Source: Chrysosporum bergii ANA360D (GTDB lineage: Bacteria; Cyanobacteriota; Cyanobacteriia; Cyanobacteriales; Nostocaceae). Taken from it: 51,543 nt of DNA. This document shows, piece by piece, positions 17,559 through 26,096 of the stretch. The notes under the pieces are model-generated. The model ran no database searches. It saw nothing but the letters and a program-made list of their open reading frames with translations, and had not been told where the DNA came from. The translations under genes and the position numbers were made by a program. The stretch covers positions 1 through 51,543 of the forward strand of contig NZ_JANQDH010000020.1 of NCBI RefSeq assembly GCF_029891735.1, read 5' to 3'. How positions within the stretch are numbered: position 1 is the stretch's first letter; each line of letters opens with the position of its first letter.

Positions 17559-19520
17559 ATGCTGATTTGCCCTCAGTGTGCATTTGAAAACCCCAACACT
17601 AATAAATTTTGTCAAAGCTGTGGTGCTTCCCTGACTCATCAGGTTTGTCCTCAGTGCAGTACCGAAGTACCTTTGAACGCCCAACTCTGTCATCACTGTG
17701 GGGCGAAATGCGGAAAAGTTTGGCAGGCAATTATTGTTAAGTCTGAGAATGGGGACTGGGGAACGAAGGCTGGGGAAGCAAGAGAACACAGCACTGGAGG
17801 ACAAGATGATCCAAAAGACTCCTCTCAAACCCCTATTTCTTTATTAGACCTGAAACCAGGTTCTTTTTTAGACCAAGAACAGCGTTATCAACTTTTAGAA
17901 CCCCTATCCCCCCTAGAGGAAAATATGTCTGGGGCTGAAATGTGGGTGAAAGTGCTGGATTGTCAGCCGTATCAAATATCGCCCATTGAAGCTATGGTAG
18001 CTAATCAGCAACAGCATTTACTGTTGCCAGCAGTGGAAATGAGGGGAATTTCTCCCCTGGCTCATGCTTATATTGTCTTGCAATACCAAACTCACCCAGG
18101 CATACCAGCAATTCATGATGCTTGGCAACAATATGATACTCATGTGCTACTGGTGGAAGATCGTTCAAATTGGCAGTGTTTACTTGAGTTCTGGCAAGTT
18201 GAAACAACATCTACACTACAAATTTTACATATAATGTGTGAGATGACAGAACTGTGGTCTGTATTAGAAACGGTTAATTGTCGTCAAAGTTTGTTGGATT
18301 TATGGAATCTGCGCTTGGATAAAGACCAAAGATTGGCGCTACAACGCTTATATGTAGAATCAGTGAATGAAGAGCCGGGTATGGCATTATCCCCAGGGGA
18401 AAAAGCAGCAACAATCCCTGGAAAGGTTTTAACTATCCAAGCCTTGGCGCAAGTTTGGCACTCACTATTTACACAGTCCCAACGCACTCAATTTAGTTCT
18501 ATAATCCGAGTGTGGCAAGATTTGAGGTTGGGTAAAATTCAAACGGTGCAGGAGTTGCGATCGCGTTTACAAGAAATCATTGCTGAACTAGAAGCACCGG
18601 GGATGACAATTGCTCATACCGGGGCAGAAAAAAACACTGCTGCACCGACGATTATACAATTGCAGAATTTAGAAGATATCAAGGCCGAGGATTTGCCAAC
18701 TGTTTTACGGTCAATGCAGTTGAGTAGTTTGGAAGATGCCGGACTTACTGATGTTGGTCTTCAACGCCATCACAATGAAGATTACTTTGGTATTGATACC
18801 AAAATCTACAAGCGGGAGTTACCCCATAAACAAGTGGTGGAAGCGCGTGGTTTGTATGTTCTCTGTGATGGTATGGGTGGTCATGCGGGGGGTGAGGTAG
18901 CCAGCGAGTTGGCTGTTAATACTCTCAGGCAATATTTTGAGGAACATTGGATTGGTGACCAAATGCCCACAGAAGACATGATTAATGAGGCAGTACGTTC
19001 AGCCAATCAAGCAATTTATGAACTAAATCAACAAGAAGCCCGTTCTGGCACGAAGCGCATGGGTACTACTTTGGTTATGCTGTTAATTCAAGGTAGTAAA
19101 GCAGCAGTGGCTCATGTGGGAGATAGTCGCCTTTATCGTCTCACACACAAAAGGGGATTGGAACAAATTACCGTAGATCACGAAGTGGGTCAACGAGAAA
19201 TTGCGCGAGGAGTGCAGGCTAATATAGCTTATGCTCGTCCAGATGCCTACCAGTTAACTCAAGCTTTGGGTCCTCGTGATCAAAACTCAGTTTATCCTGA
19301 TGTGGAATTTTTGGATATTACAGAAGATAGTCTTTTTATCCTGGTATCGGATGGTTTATCAGATAATGATCTACTAGAAAGTCATGGGCATAATCATCTT
19401 ATTCCCCTGTTGAGTTGTGGTGGTAGTTTGGAACAGGCACTTACAGAATTAATTGATTTGGCTAACCAACACAATGGCCATGACAATATTACTGCTATAC
19501 TTGTCCGGGCTAAACTCTGA
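17559..19520 (+). CDS. PP2C-family Ser/Thr phosphatase with N-terminal zinc ribbons
   Basis: A 653-residue protein. Residues 4-53 hold two double-zinc-ribbon modules (CPQCAFENPNTNKFCQSCG, then CPQC...CHHCG). Residues about 100-390 are an unassigned middle region. The C-terminal PP2C domain, about 405-653, has DVGLQRHHNEDYFG, YVLCDGMGGHAGGE (metal-binding DGMGG), VAHVGDSRLYRL, ILVSDGLSDN and GHDNITAILV, so all metal ligands appear present. It should remove phosphate from Ser/Thr residues. A good AAGGAAG ribosome site precedes the ATG. An FHA kinase follows 104 bp later with the same kind of zinc ribbon, which suggests a phosphatase-kinase pair. Confidence 0.92.
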   Translation: MLICPQCAFENPNTNKFCQSCGASLTHQVCPQCSTEVPLNAQLCHHCGAKCGKVWQAIIVKSENGDWGTKAGEAREHSTGGQDDPKDSSQTPISLLDLKPGSFLDQEQRYQLLEPLSPLEENMSGAEMWVKVLDCQPYQISPIEAMVANQQQHLLLPAVEMRGISPLAHAYIVLQYQTHPGIPAIHDAWQQYDTHVLLVEDRSNWQCLLEFWQVETTSTLQILHIMCEMTELWSVLETVNCRQSLLDLWNLRLDKDQRLALQRLYVESVNEEPGMALSPGEKAATIPGKVLTIQALAQVWHSLFTQSQRTQFSSIIRVWQDLRLGKIQTVQELRSRLQEIIAELEAPGMTIAHTGAEKNTAAPTIIQLQNLEDIKAEDLPTVLRSMQLSSLEDAGLTDVGLQRHHNEDYFGIDTKIYKRELPHKQVVEARGLYVLCDGMGGHAGGEVASELAVNTLRQYFEEHWIGDQMPTEDMINEAVRSANQAIYELNQQEARSGTKRMGTTLVMLLIQGSKAAVAHVGDSRLYRLTHKRGLEQITVDHEVGQREIARGVQANIAYARPDAYQLTQALGPRDQNSVYPDVEFLDITEDSLFILVSDGLSDNDLLESHGHNHLIPLLSCGGSLEQALTELIDLANQHNGHDNITAILVRAKL

Positions 19521-19624
19521 CCCCATAATTGAGAGTTAAAATACATGGGGGGTGGAAAATAGTCGATTATTTCCCCATCTCTAATTCTCAAACCTAGTTT
19601 TTTTCAGTTGATGTAGGTTTTATT

Positions 19625-20851
19625 GTGGTTATTCTGACTCTGTTGGAACCGCAACAAAAAAGGCCACTCCAGCAGTGGTGCTTTGAAAATTCTTCCGTGA
19701 TTCGCATTGGTCGAGCGGTGGATAATGATGTGGTTTTATCTGATAGTTTGGTTTCGCGGCATCATTTGGAACTGAGACAAGTTAATCTTGCCAACCATAA
19801 AAATGCTGGTTTTTGGCAGATGGTCAGTAAAGGCAGTAATGGCACTTTTTTGGATGGTGTGTTGGTGCTTCAGTGCGATTTGCCCAACAATTCGTTGCTG
19901 CAACTGGCACAGGGAGGACCAATATTAAGATTCCAATTCCAAGAGACACCTGGTACTGCACAAAACACTGGGGGTAATTTAGCTTACAGTTGCAATCACG
20001 AAGGTAATTCGCCTAATAATCTATTTTGTATTCATTGCGGTCAACCTATTTCAGTTCAACAGCAAATTCGCCAATATCAGGTGTTGCGAACTCTAGGACA
20101 AGGGGGTATGGGTACCACTTTTTTGGCTTGGAATACCGCCAGTGCAATGGAACGAAAACCACAATTGTTAGTTTTAAAACAAATGAATGCTGATATGGCT
20201 AAAATTGCCAAAGCGCAGGAATTATTTGAACGAGAGGCGCATACTCTCAAGTCCCTTGACCATGAGGGGATTCCCGATTATTACGACTTTTTTGTGGTGG
20301 GGGCAAAAAAATACTTGGCTATGGAATTAGTTCATGGACAGGATTTAGAAAAAAAAGTCTACGCCACTGGTCCTGTTACCCCCGGACAGGCCGTCGCGTG
20401 GATGATTCAAACCTGCCAGATATTAGAGTATCTCCATAGCCAAAATCCACCACTGATACATCGTGATATCAAACCCGCCAACCTGATGGTGCGAAATTCT
20501 AATAATCGTATAGTGGTGTTGGATTTTGGGGCTGTAAAGGAGATTGGTACTACACCAGGCACTCGTATTGGCGCTGAGGGTTACTGCGCCCCGGAACAAG
20601 AACGGGGAAAACCCTTAACTCAATCTGATTTGTATGCCATCGGTCCAACTCTAATTTTTCTGCTCACAGGTGAGAATCCCTTTCAGTTTTATCGTTACCG
20701 GGGACAGGGTTCCCAGTTTGATGTGGCTAAGATTCCCACCATTAGTCCTCAACTTAGAGACATCATTGAACGGGTCACGCAGCATTTGCCACGCGATCGC
20801 TATCAAAGTGCCAAAGAACTAGCTACGGCATTAGCTGATTGCCAAGTTTAG
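19625..20851 (+). CDS. FHA-domain Ser/Thr protein kinase
   Basis: A 408-residue protein from a GTG start. The FHA domain (about 24-100: IRIGRAVDNDVVLSDSLVSR, then GSNGTFLDG) binds phosphothreonine peptides. A short zinc-ribbon-like piece, CNHEGNSPNNLFCIHCGQPI, follows at about 120. The kinase domain (about 145-400) has the G-loop LGQGGMGTTFLAW, catalytic HRDIKPANLMV, DFGAVKE in place of the DFGxA motif, and YCAPEQ. There is no membrane segment, so it is cytosolic. Its place directly after the PP2C phosphatase suggests one reversible phosphorylation circuit; substrates are unknown. Confidence 0.92.
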   Translation: MVILTLLEPQQKRPLQQWCFENSSVIRIGRAVDNDVVLSDSLVSRHHLELRQVNLANHKNAGFWQMVSKGSNGTFLDGVLVLQCDLPNNSLLQLAQGGPILRFQFQETPGTAQNTGGNLAYSCNHEGNSPNNLFCIHCGQPISVQQQIRQYQVLRTLGQGGMGTTFLAWNTASAMERKPQLLVLKQMNADMAKIAKAQELFEREAHTLKSLDHEGIPDYYDFFVVGAKKYLAMELVHGQDLEKKVYATGPVTPGQAVAWMIQTCQILEYLHSQNPPLIHRDIKPANLMVRNSNNRIVVLDFGAVKEIGTTPGTRIGAEGYCAPEQERGKPLTQSDLYAIGPTLIFLLTGENPFQFYRYRGQGSQFDVAKIPTISPQLRDIIERVTQHLPRDRYQSAKELATALADCQV

Positions 20852-20881
20852 GGGGTGGGGAGTAGTGATTGTGAAAAATAC

Positions 20882-21100
20882 CTACTCTTCATCCCAGGCC
20901 TCTACGGCCAACAAATCGCCAATTGGATCTTGCATACTAAAGCCAAAGTCTTGCAGTTCCTGTTTCCAGTGCTGCCATTCATTGCCATAGAGTAGGGCAA
21001 TTTTCCAAATGCTGTCGCTTGGTTTGATAATATTAGATTCGATGAGTGATTGCACTTTACGCTGCAATTTCACCATTGGGTGAATCACTTGCTGAGTCAT
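20882..21100 (-). CDS. Small conserved-looking hypothetical protein
   Basis: A 72-residue acidic protein beginning MTQQVIHPMVKLQRKVQSLI and ending in LLAVEAWDEE. It has balanced codon use, Trp residues (IWKIALLYGNEWQHW) and a normal ATG start, so it looks like a genuine small cyanobacterial gene. No domain is recognised. It converges with the kinase gene, with 30 bp between the stops. Confidence 0.65.
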   Translation of the reverse strand: MTQQVIHPMVKLQRKVQSLIESNIIKPSDSIWKIALLYGNEWQHWKQELQDFGFSMQDPIGDLLAVEAWDEE

Positions 21101-21627
21101 AGCCTCGATTCAATTCAGATTTTGTTTGGTAAATGCTTAATTAAAACTGCTTTCCGTTTAGCAATTTTTAGCGATACGAGGAGTATTGTAGTTGGCAAAG
21201 TCAGTCTTAACTTCATTTAGTATACCATAACAAACTCCACTGGTTGGCTAGAAAATTCGCTTTTGTACGGTAATCACCACTACATCCCTGAAATTCTGCC
21301 CAGAGCAGTCATCGTGGATGCTATACGGAAAGGTGAGCCGCCCGCCTAAATTGCATGGAAATGTTTTTAGGGACGACCTGTAAATTTTGGGTTTTCATAG
21401 TCCGCATCATCTGTGTGATTGTTAAAGGACTATATAAACTGGTTTTTTAAACATTTTTTGGGTAATTTTTGGTAAAAAATGGTTACGCACATTTTACCTT
21501 TTATATAGACTATCGCAAACGTCTAAAATTAAACAAATTTTTGATAAATCTTTATAAAAATTTTATTTTCATCGGCAAAAATGGAAGTATGTTCATCGCT
21601 GGGTAACAACAACGCGGATAAAAAAAC
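21101..21627. other. Intergenic region, no gene seen
   Basis: About 530 bp between the sppA stop and the start of the small hypothetical gene. The stretch at 21470-21600 is very A+T rich. No ORF, RNA gene or strong hairpin was recognised; only the promoter of the small gene is expected here. Confidence 0.5.
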
Positions 21628-23463
21628 CTAATCCAAGTGAAAATTGAAGGGTAAACGGGTGTAAATGCCGTGTGGATCGTTCATACTTTCCAAAATCACT
21701 AATTGCTGTTTGAGTTTGTCCAACTGTGCCATCAAAGGATGAGATGGTTGAATTGAGATTCCGGCTATTTGGAGAATAGTGCTGATTTCTTGAGATGCTA
21801 ATCCAAAAAAGCGTTCTTCTAAGCTAGTGACTCTGGGGTATTCTTGTAATTGCCAATCGTTGTCTAGTTTAGCTTCCTTGGCTGCATATTTAATAGCAGC
21901 ATTTAAACCACCTATTTCATCCACCAAACCGATGTCTTGGGCCATCTTTCCTGACCAAATTCGCCCTTGGGCAATTTCTGCGACTTTTGCTGCTGGTAAT
22001 TTCCGACCTTGAACAACTTGCTGAAGGAATAAATTATAAATGCTGTCAACAGTACGCTGATAAATTGCTAATTCTGCGGGTGATTTTGGGCGAGTGAGGG
22101 TTTGAATATCGGCTAATGGTGCGGTTTTTACTGTGTCCCAGGTGATACCGTTATCATTGGCTAGTTTTTGCCCATTAAATAGGAGGCCAAACACGCCAAT
22201 AGAACCTGTAATTGTGGTTGGTTGGGCAAAAATTCGGCTGGAATCAGTAGCAATCCAGTAACCACCGGAGGCGGCCACATCACCCATTGATACCACAACA
22301 GGTTTTACTTTCTGGGTTAATTGTATTTCGCGTTGGATTACCTCGGATGCAGTGGCGCTTCCTCCGGGAGTATTAATTCGCAGTACAACCGCCTTGACAT
22401 GAGGATCATGACGTAGTTGATTAAAGATTTTGGCAAAGCGATCGCCTCCTATTTGCTGATCTTCTCCTCGTCCATTGACAATTTCGCCTTCAGCATAAAC
22501 CACGGCTATTTTATTTTTAGATTCGCTTTTTATACTGTTTTCTCCCTCGGCAACTTGGGCGTAATTACTCAGATTAATTTGCCGGAAGGTGCGCTCTTTC
22601 TCATCACTGGTTGTTAATTTTTTCAGTTCGGTAACTACTTGGTCTAAGTATGCCACTTGATCCACCAAACCACTCGCTTTAGCTTCATTGGCTGTGAGTA
22701 TGGGCTGAGTATTTGCGATCGCTTGCAGTTCTTGGGGAGTAAGTTGGCGACTAGAGCTAACTGTACTGCGCCAAGTTCCCCACACGTCATCTAATAATTG
22801 TTGTGTTTGTTGGCGATTTTCCGGACTTAACTCCTTGAGGATAAATGGTTCAATTGCTCCTTTAAATGTCCCCACCCGCAGGATTTGAACGCCAACGCCG
22901 AATTTTTCTAAAGCGCCGGTTAAAAACATCGGTTGGCTACTTAAACCGTTAACTTCCATTATCCCCATGGGATTAAGTATAATCCTATCTGCTACGGAAC
23001 TGAGGTAATATTTCTTTTCACTCAAATCCACCCCATAGGCAATAATCTTTTTCCCAGATTCCCGGAATTTTTCCAGGGCTTGGCGAATTTCGGTCAAGGA
23101 AGCAAAGCCGGTGCTACTGGCTGTGCTTGTACTTGTTGCGTCTAAATAAATACCGACAATGCGCGGATCAAGCCTGGCTTGTTCTAAAGTATCAAGAACG
23201 CTGCGGAGTGTCATACTGTCAAATTCCGCCCCTGATAATGCCCGTTGTAGCAATTCTTCAGATCCCGGTGGTTTATCGGTAATATTCATTGACAGGTCAA
23301 AAACTACAACTGACTTATCTTTTACTTGTGGAGTAGCATCTCTGGCGGTGGTGACAGCAAATAACAGTAATAATATTCCCGTTGTGCTGATACCAAAAAA
23401 AATCATCAGTCCTAGTAGAGTACCTAGTAAACTGGCAAAAGTTTGTCTGAGAAAGTTACGCAT
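21628..23463 (-). CDS. sppA: Signal peptide peptidase SppA, 67-kDa type
   Basis: A 611-residue membrane-anchored serine protease with two S49 domains, which degrades cleaved signal peptides. The N-terminal anchor is LLGTLLGLMIFFGIS. The catalytic Lys lies in VGTFKGAIEPFI (about residue 200) and the nucleophilic Ser in GDVAASGGYWIATDSS (about 395). ITGSIGVFG is also typical. Length matches the long E. coli/cyanobacterial form. In Synechocystis an SppA homologue takes part in light acclimation by degrading phycobilisome parts (established for that species). It lies 5 bp downstream of fni, so the two are co-transcribed. Confidence 0.93.
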   Translation of the reverse strand: MRNFLRQTFASLLGTLLGLMIFFGISTTGILLLLFAVTTARDATPQVKDKSVVVFDLSMNITDKPPGSEELLQRALSGAEFDSMTLRSVLDTLEQARLDPRIVGIYLDATSTSTASSTGFASLTEIRQALEKFRESGKKIIAYGVDLSEKKYYLSSVADRIILNPMGIMEVNGLSSQPMFLTGALEKFGVGVQILRVGTFKGAIEPFILKELSPENRQQTQQLLDDVWGTWRSTVSSSRQLTPQELQAIANTQPILTANEAKASGLVDQVAYLDQVVTELKKLTTSDEKERTFRQINLSNYAQVAEGENSIKSESKNKIAVVYAEGEIVNGRGEDQQIGGDRFAKIFNQLRHDPHVKAVVLRINTPGGSATASEVIQREIQLTQKVKPVVVSMGDVAASGGYWIATDSSRIFAQPTTITGSIGVFGLLFNGQKLANDNGITWDTVKTAPLADIQTLTRPKSPAELAIYQRTVDSIYNLFLQQVVQGRKLPAAKVAEIAQGRIWSGKMAQDIGLVDEIGGLNAAIKYAAKEAKLDNDWQLQEYPRVTSLEERFFGLASQEISTILQIAGISIQPSHPLMAQLDKLKQQLVILESMNDPHGIYTRLPFNFHLD

Positions 23464-23468
23464 CTTAT

Positions 23469-24524
23469 TTAATTGATAATATTTTTCCGTAAACTTTTTG
23501 ACTGTTGCAAGTTATCTAATGTGCTGTTGCCAGTACAAAATAATACTGTTGTTATTTCCGCAATTAACACATCAGCTAAATTATACAATGCCTCTTCCGA
23601 CTCAACAGCAGCTTGCAAGAAGGGCATAGCTAAACCGGCTATATCCGCTCCTAAAGCGATGGACTTGGCTACATCTAGTCCATGACGTAAACCCCCAGAG
23701 GCAATCAAGGGTACATCTGGGGCGATAGCCCGAATACTTGTGATACAATCTGCTGTAGGCAAGCCCCAATCAGCAAATGTTCTGCCTAAGCGCTTTTGCC
23801 GGGCATTTTCCGCCCGTTCACTTTCCACCTTTGCCCAAGATGTGCCGCCAGCACCAGCCACATCAATGGCGCTGACTCCAGCAGCTAAGAGTTTTTCTGC
23901 CATGGCTGCGGAAATGCCATTGCCTACTTCCTTGGCAATCACAGGCAGGGTTAGTCTATTGCATAAATCATTAATTTTGTCAAGTAACCCGCTAAAATTG
24001 GTATCACCGTTAGGTTGAATACACTCTTGCAGTGGGTTAATGTGTAAGATCAAAGCATCAGCCTCTAAAATCTCAATAATCCGCCGACACTCATCTAAAC
24101 CATAGTGATAATTTAGTTGTACAGCCCCCAAGTTAGCAAATAACAAAACATCCGGGGCGTACTTGCGGATGGCGAAGGTATCAGCCACTTGGGGTTTTTC
24201 CACTGCTACGCGCTGGGAACCAACACCCATAGCTAGTTTATGGTGTTGGGCAACTCTTGCTAAACGCTGGTTAATCATTGCAGCTTGTTCTGTTCCTCCA
24301 GTCATGGAAGAAATTAACAGTGGTGCTGCTAAGGGTTTACCCAGAAAAGTAGTGCTGATATCAATATCTTTTAAGTTTAGTTCTGGTAAGCAGCAGTGGG
24401 TAAAGCTGTAACTTTCTAACCCACTGGTAACTTGATGAAATTGGACATCTTCTTCTAAACAGATGCGGATATGATCTGCTTTGCGTGACTGGGTTGGTTG
24501 TGAGTTATTTTTAGGAGAGTTCAC
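23469..24524 (-). CDS. fni: Type 2 isopentenyl-diphosphate delta-isomerase
   Basis: A 351-residue FMN- and NADPH-dependent enzyme that interconverts IPP and DMAPP for carotenoid, chlorophyll-tail and quinone synthesis. Family motifs include [20 protein letters not shown] (about 70), [13 protein letters not shown] (about 98), [17 protein letters not shown] (about 160), VAGAGGTSW and the phosphate-binding [20 protein letters not shown]. Length is normal. First gene of the fni-sppA pair. Confidence 0.95.
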   Translation of the reverse strand: MNSPKNNSQPTQSRKADHIRICLEEDVQFHQVTSGLESYSFTHCCLPELNLKDIDISTTFLGKPLAAPLLISSMTGGTEQAAMINQRLARVAQHHKLAMGVGSQRVAVEKPQVADTFAIRKYAPDVLLFANLGAVQLNYHYGLDECRRIIEILEADALILHINPLQECIQPNGDTNFSGLLDKINDLCNRLTLPVIAKEVGNGISAAMAEKLLAAGVSAIDVAGAGGTSWAKVESERAENARQKRLGRTFADWGLPTADCITSIRAIAPDVPLIASGGLRHGLDVAKSIALGADIAGLAMPFLQAAVESEEALYNLADVLIAEITTVLFCTGNSTLDNLQQSKSLRKNIIN

Positions 24525-24610
24525 TGGTAAATCACTATTGTTACAGTTGGGGGGACTTGATGGTGTAATACCATGAAAATCCCAGGATGTTGGAGTTAAG
24601 GAAAGTTAAA

Positions 24611-25648
24611 TTAATCTCCTCCTTGCATTTCTTCAATTTTAAACATACTAATTAATACCCCCGCCAGGGGAATTGAGAGAAAAATACCTACTAAACCCGC
24701 CACTCTTGCCCCTATTAATAAAGCAAAGAACATAAAAACTGGATTCATATTGATTGAGCCTTGCATAATGCGGGGCATGAGTAAATTTTCTTCTACCTGC
24801 TGAAGGATAATGCAGCCAATGATCACTTGCACACTCACCCAAATTCCTTGAGGTAAAACAATCAAAGCAACTAGGGTAATTCCAATTGTAGCGCCAATAC
24901 CAGGAATTAAATCAAATACTCCAGCGATCGCTGCTAAAAACAAGGCATAAGGTAGTTGGAGAAAGATAAATACAACAAATATTGAAATACCAAAAAATAA
25001 AGATAACAATAAACGACCCCAAAAGAAGCCTAAAAAATTTTGCTTGACTGCTAAGGTGATCTTTTGACGAACATTATCTGGAAATGCTTTGATGATAAAA
25101 TCCCACACTCTTTCTCCATCTAACAACATAAAAAAAGCTACCACAGCAATCAAAATCAAATCAACTAAATTAGTTAATAAGACTTGAAAAATTGTCCAAC
25201 CCGTGCCAATTCCTGCCAAAAATTGACCCCGTAATTCCTGCTCAATTAATTGAAAATCAACCTTCAAATTAAATCTAGTGAGGATATTTTGCAAGGTGTC
25301 TAATACAGAAATAACATATTCAACAAATTGAGGGGCTTGTGTGAGTAATTGTTGAAATTGAGATAATATAGCAAATCCCAGGGTTGCCATCAAACCACCC
25401 AAAATCAGCAGACTCAATAAAAATACTATAATAACTGCAATGCCATGTGGTAAAAAACCTTCAGACCACTTCACCGGATAACTGAGCAAAAATGCCAGAA
25501 TTCCAGCAAAGATAAAAATAACCACCACTGTAGAAAAATAAGCCAAAACCTGTGTAATTGCCCAACCTAGGGCTAAAAGTAGTAGATAGCGAATCAGCTT
25601 TGTATTATTTAGTTGTTGCCAAAACCTTTTGATGTCTTGCTCATTCAT
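24611..25648 (-). CDS. AI-2E-family (PerM-like) membrane transporter
   Basis: A 345-residue integral membrane protein with about eight hydrophobic segments. It has the family's central FDLIPGIGATIGITLVAL and the C-terminal NPVFMFFALLIGARVAGLVG followed by PLAGVLISM. Members of the AI-2E/PerM family export varied substrates (autoinducer-2 in E. coli TqsA, Na+/H+ exchange in some others). The substrate here is unknown; cyanobacteria carry several copies. Stands alone. Confidence 0.88.
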   Translation of the reverse strand: MNEQDIKRFWQQLNNTKLIRYLLLLALGWAITQVLAYFSTVVVIFIFAGILAFLLSYPVKWSEGFLPHGIAVIIVFLLSLLILGGLMATLGFAILSQFQQLLTQAPQFVEYVISVLDTLQNILTRFNLKVDFQLIEQELRGQFLAGIGTGWTIFQVLLTNLVDLILIAVVAFFMLLDGERVWDFIIKAFPDNVRQKITLAVKQNFLGFFWGRLLLSLFFGISIFVVFIFLQLPYALFLAAIAGVFDLIPGIGATIGITLVALIVLPQGIWVSVQVIIGCIILQQVEENLLMPRIMQGSINMNPVFMFFALLIGARVAGLVGIFLSIPLAGVLISMFKIEEMQGGD

Positions 25649-25668
25649 GATTTAGTAATTAAAAAACT

Positions 25669-25985
25669 TTACCACATCCGGGGTTGAAAGTCCGGGTCAT
25701 TTAAAATCACCACATCATCACCGCAGGGAGCTAAAACAAACAAACCCTTATCATAAGCATAATCGCGCACCTCGTTTGTTACTACCATCCAGTTTGGCGG
25801 GCTTGCTCTTTGAGAAACCGGTCTGTTTCTTGAAAGCGATGCTCGGTTTGCTGGGATTGCTCTTTTAATAACCGCTCGGTTTCTTGAAAACGATGTTCAG
25901 CTGCTTGAAAAAGGCGCTCTGTTTCCTTTTGAGCCGCAATCAACTCACCTAACAACCGCCAAACATTATCAGGAGTGTAAGTCAT
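25669..25985 (-). pseudogene. Truncated coiled-coil nuclease-like gene (DUF3782-type) with internal deletion
   Basis: The N-terminal part (67 codons, 25985-25782) reads MTYTPDNVWRLLGELIAAQK and then three near-identical coiled-coil repeats of the form AEHRFQETERLLKEQ, and stops at TAG. Immediately after, in another frame (25780-25669), a peptide VTNEVRDYAYDKGLFVLAPC ending DPDFQPRMW looks like the C terminus of the same kind of protein. The catalytic middle is missing. This fits an internal deletion plus frameshift of a cyanobacterial DUF3782-like (PD-(D/E)XK-related) gene. Confidence 0.65.
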
Positions 25986-26096
25986 GGGTGATCTGAAAAT
26001 AACTGGATGTACTATTTTTATAATACATAATTGCCCTATGAGTGATGTTTCAGCATAAAACCGTAACCATAAACCTAAATTGCTCCTGTTTTGCGG

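Noticed and set aside
17559-20851. Equating the phosphatase-kinase pair with prpA-pknE of Anabaena
   Set aside because: As I recall, PrpA is a PP1/2A/2B-type phosphatase, whereas this one is PP2C.
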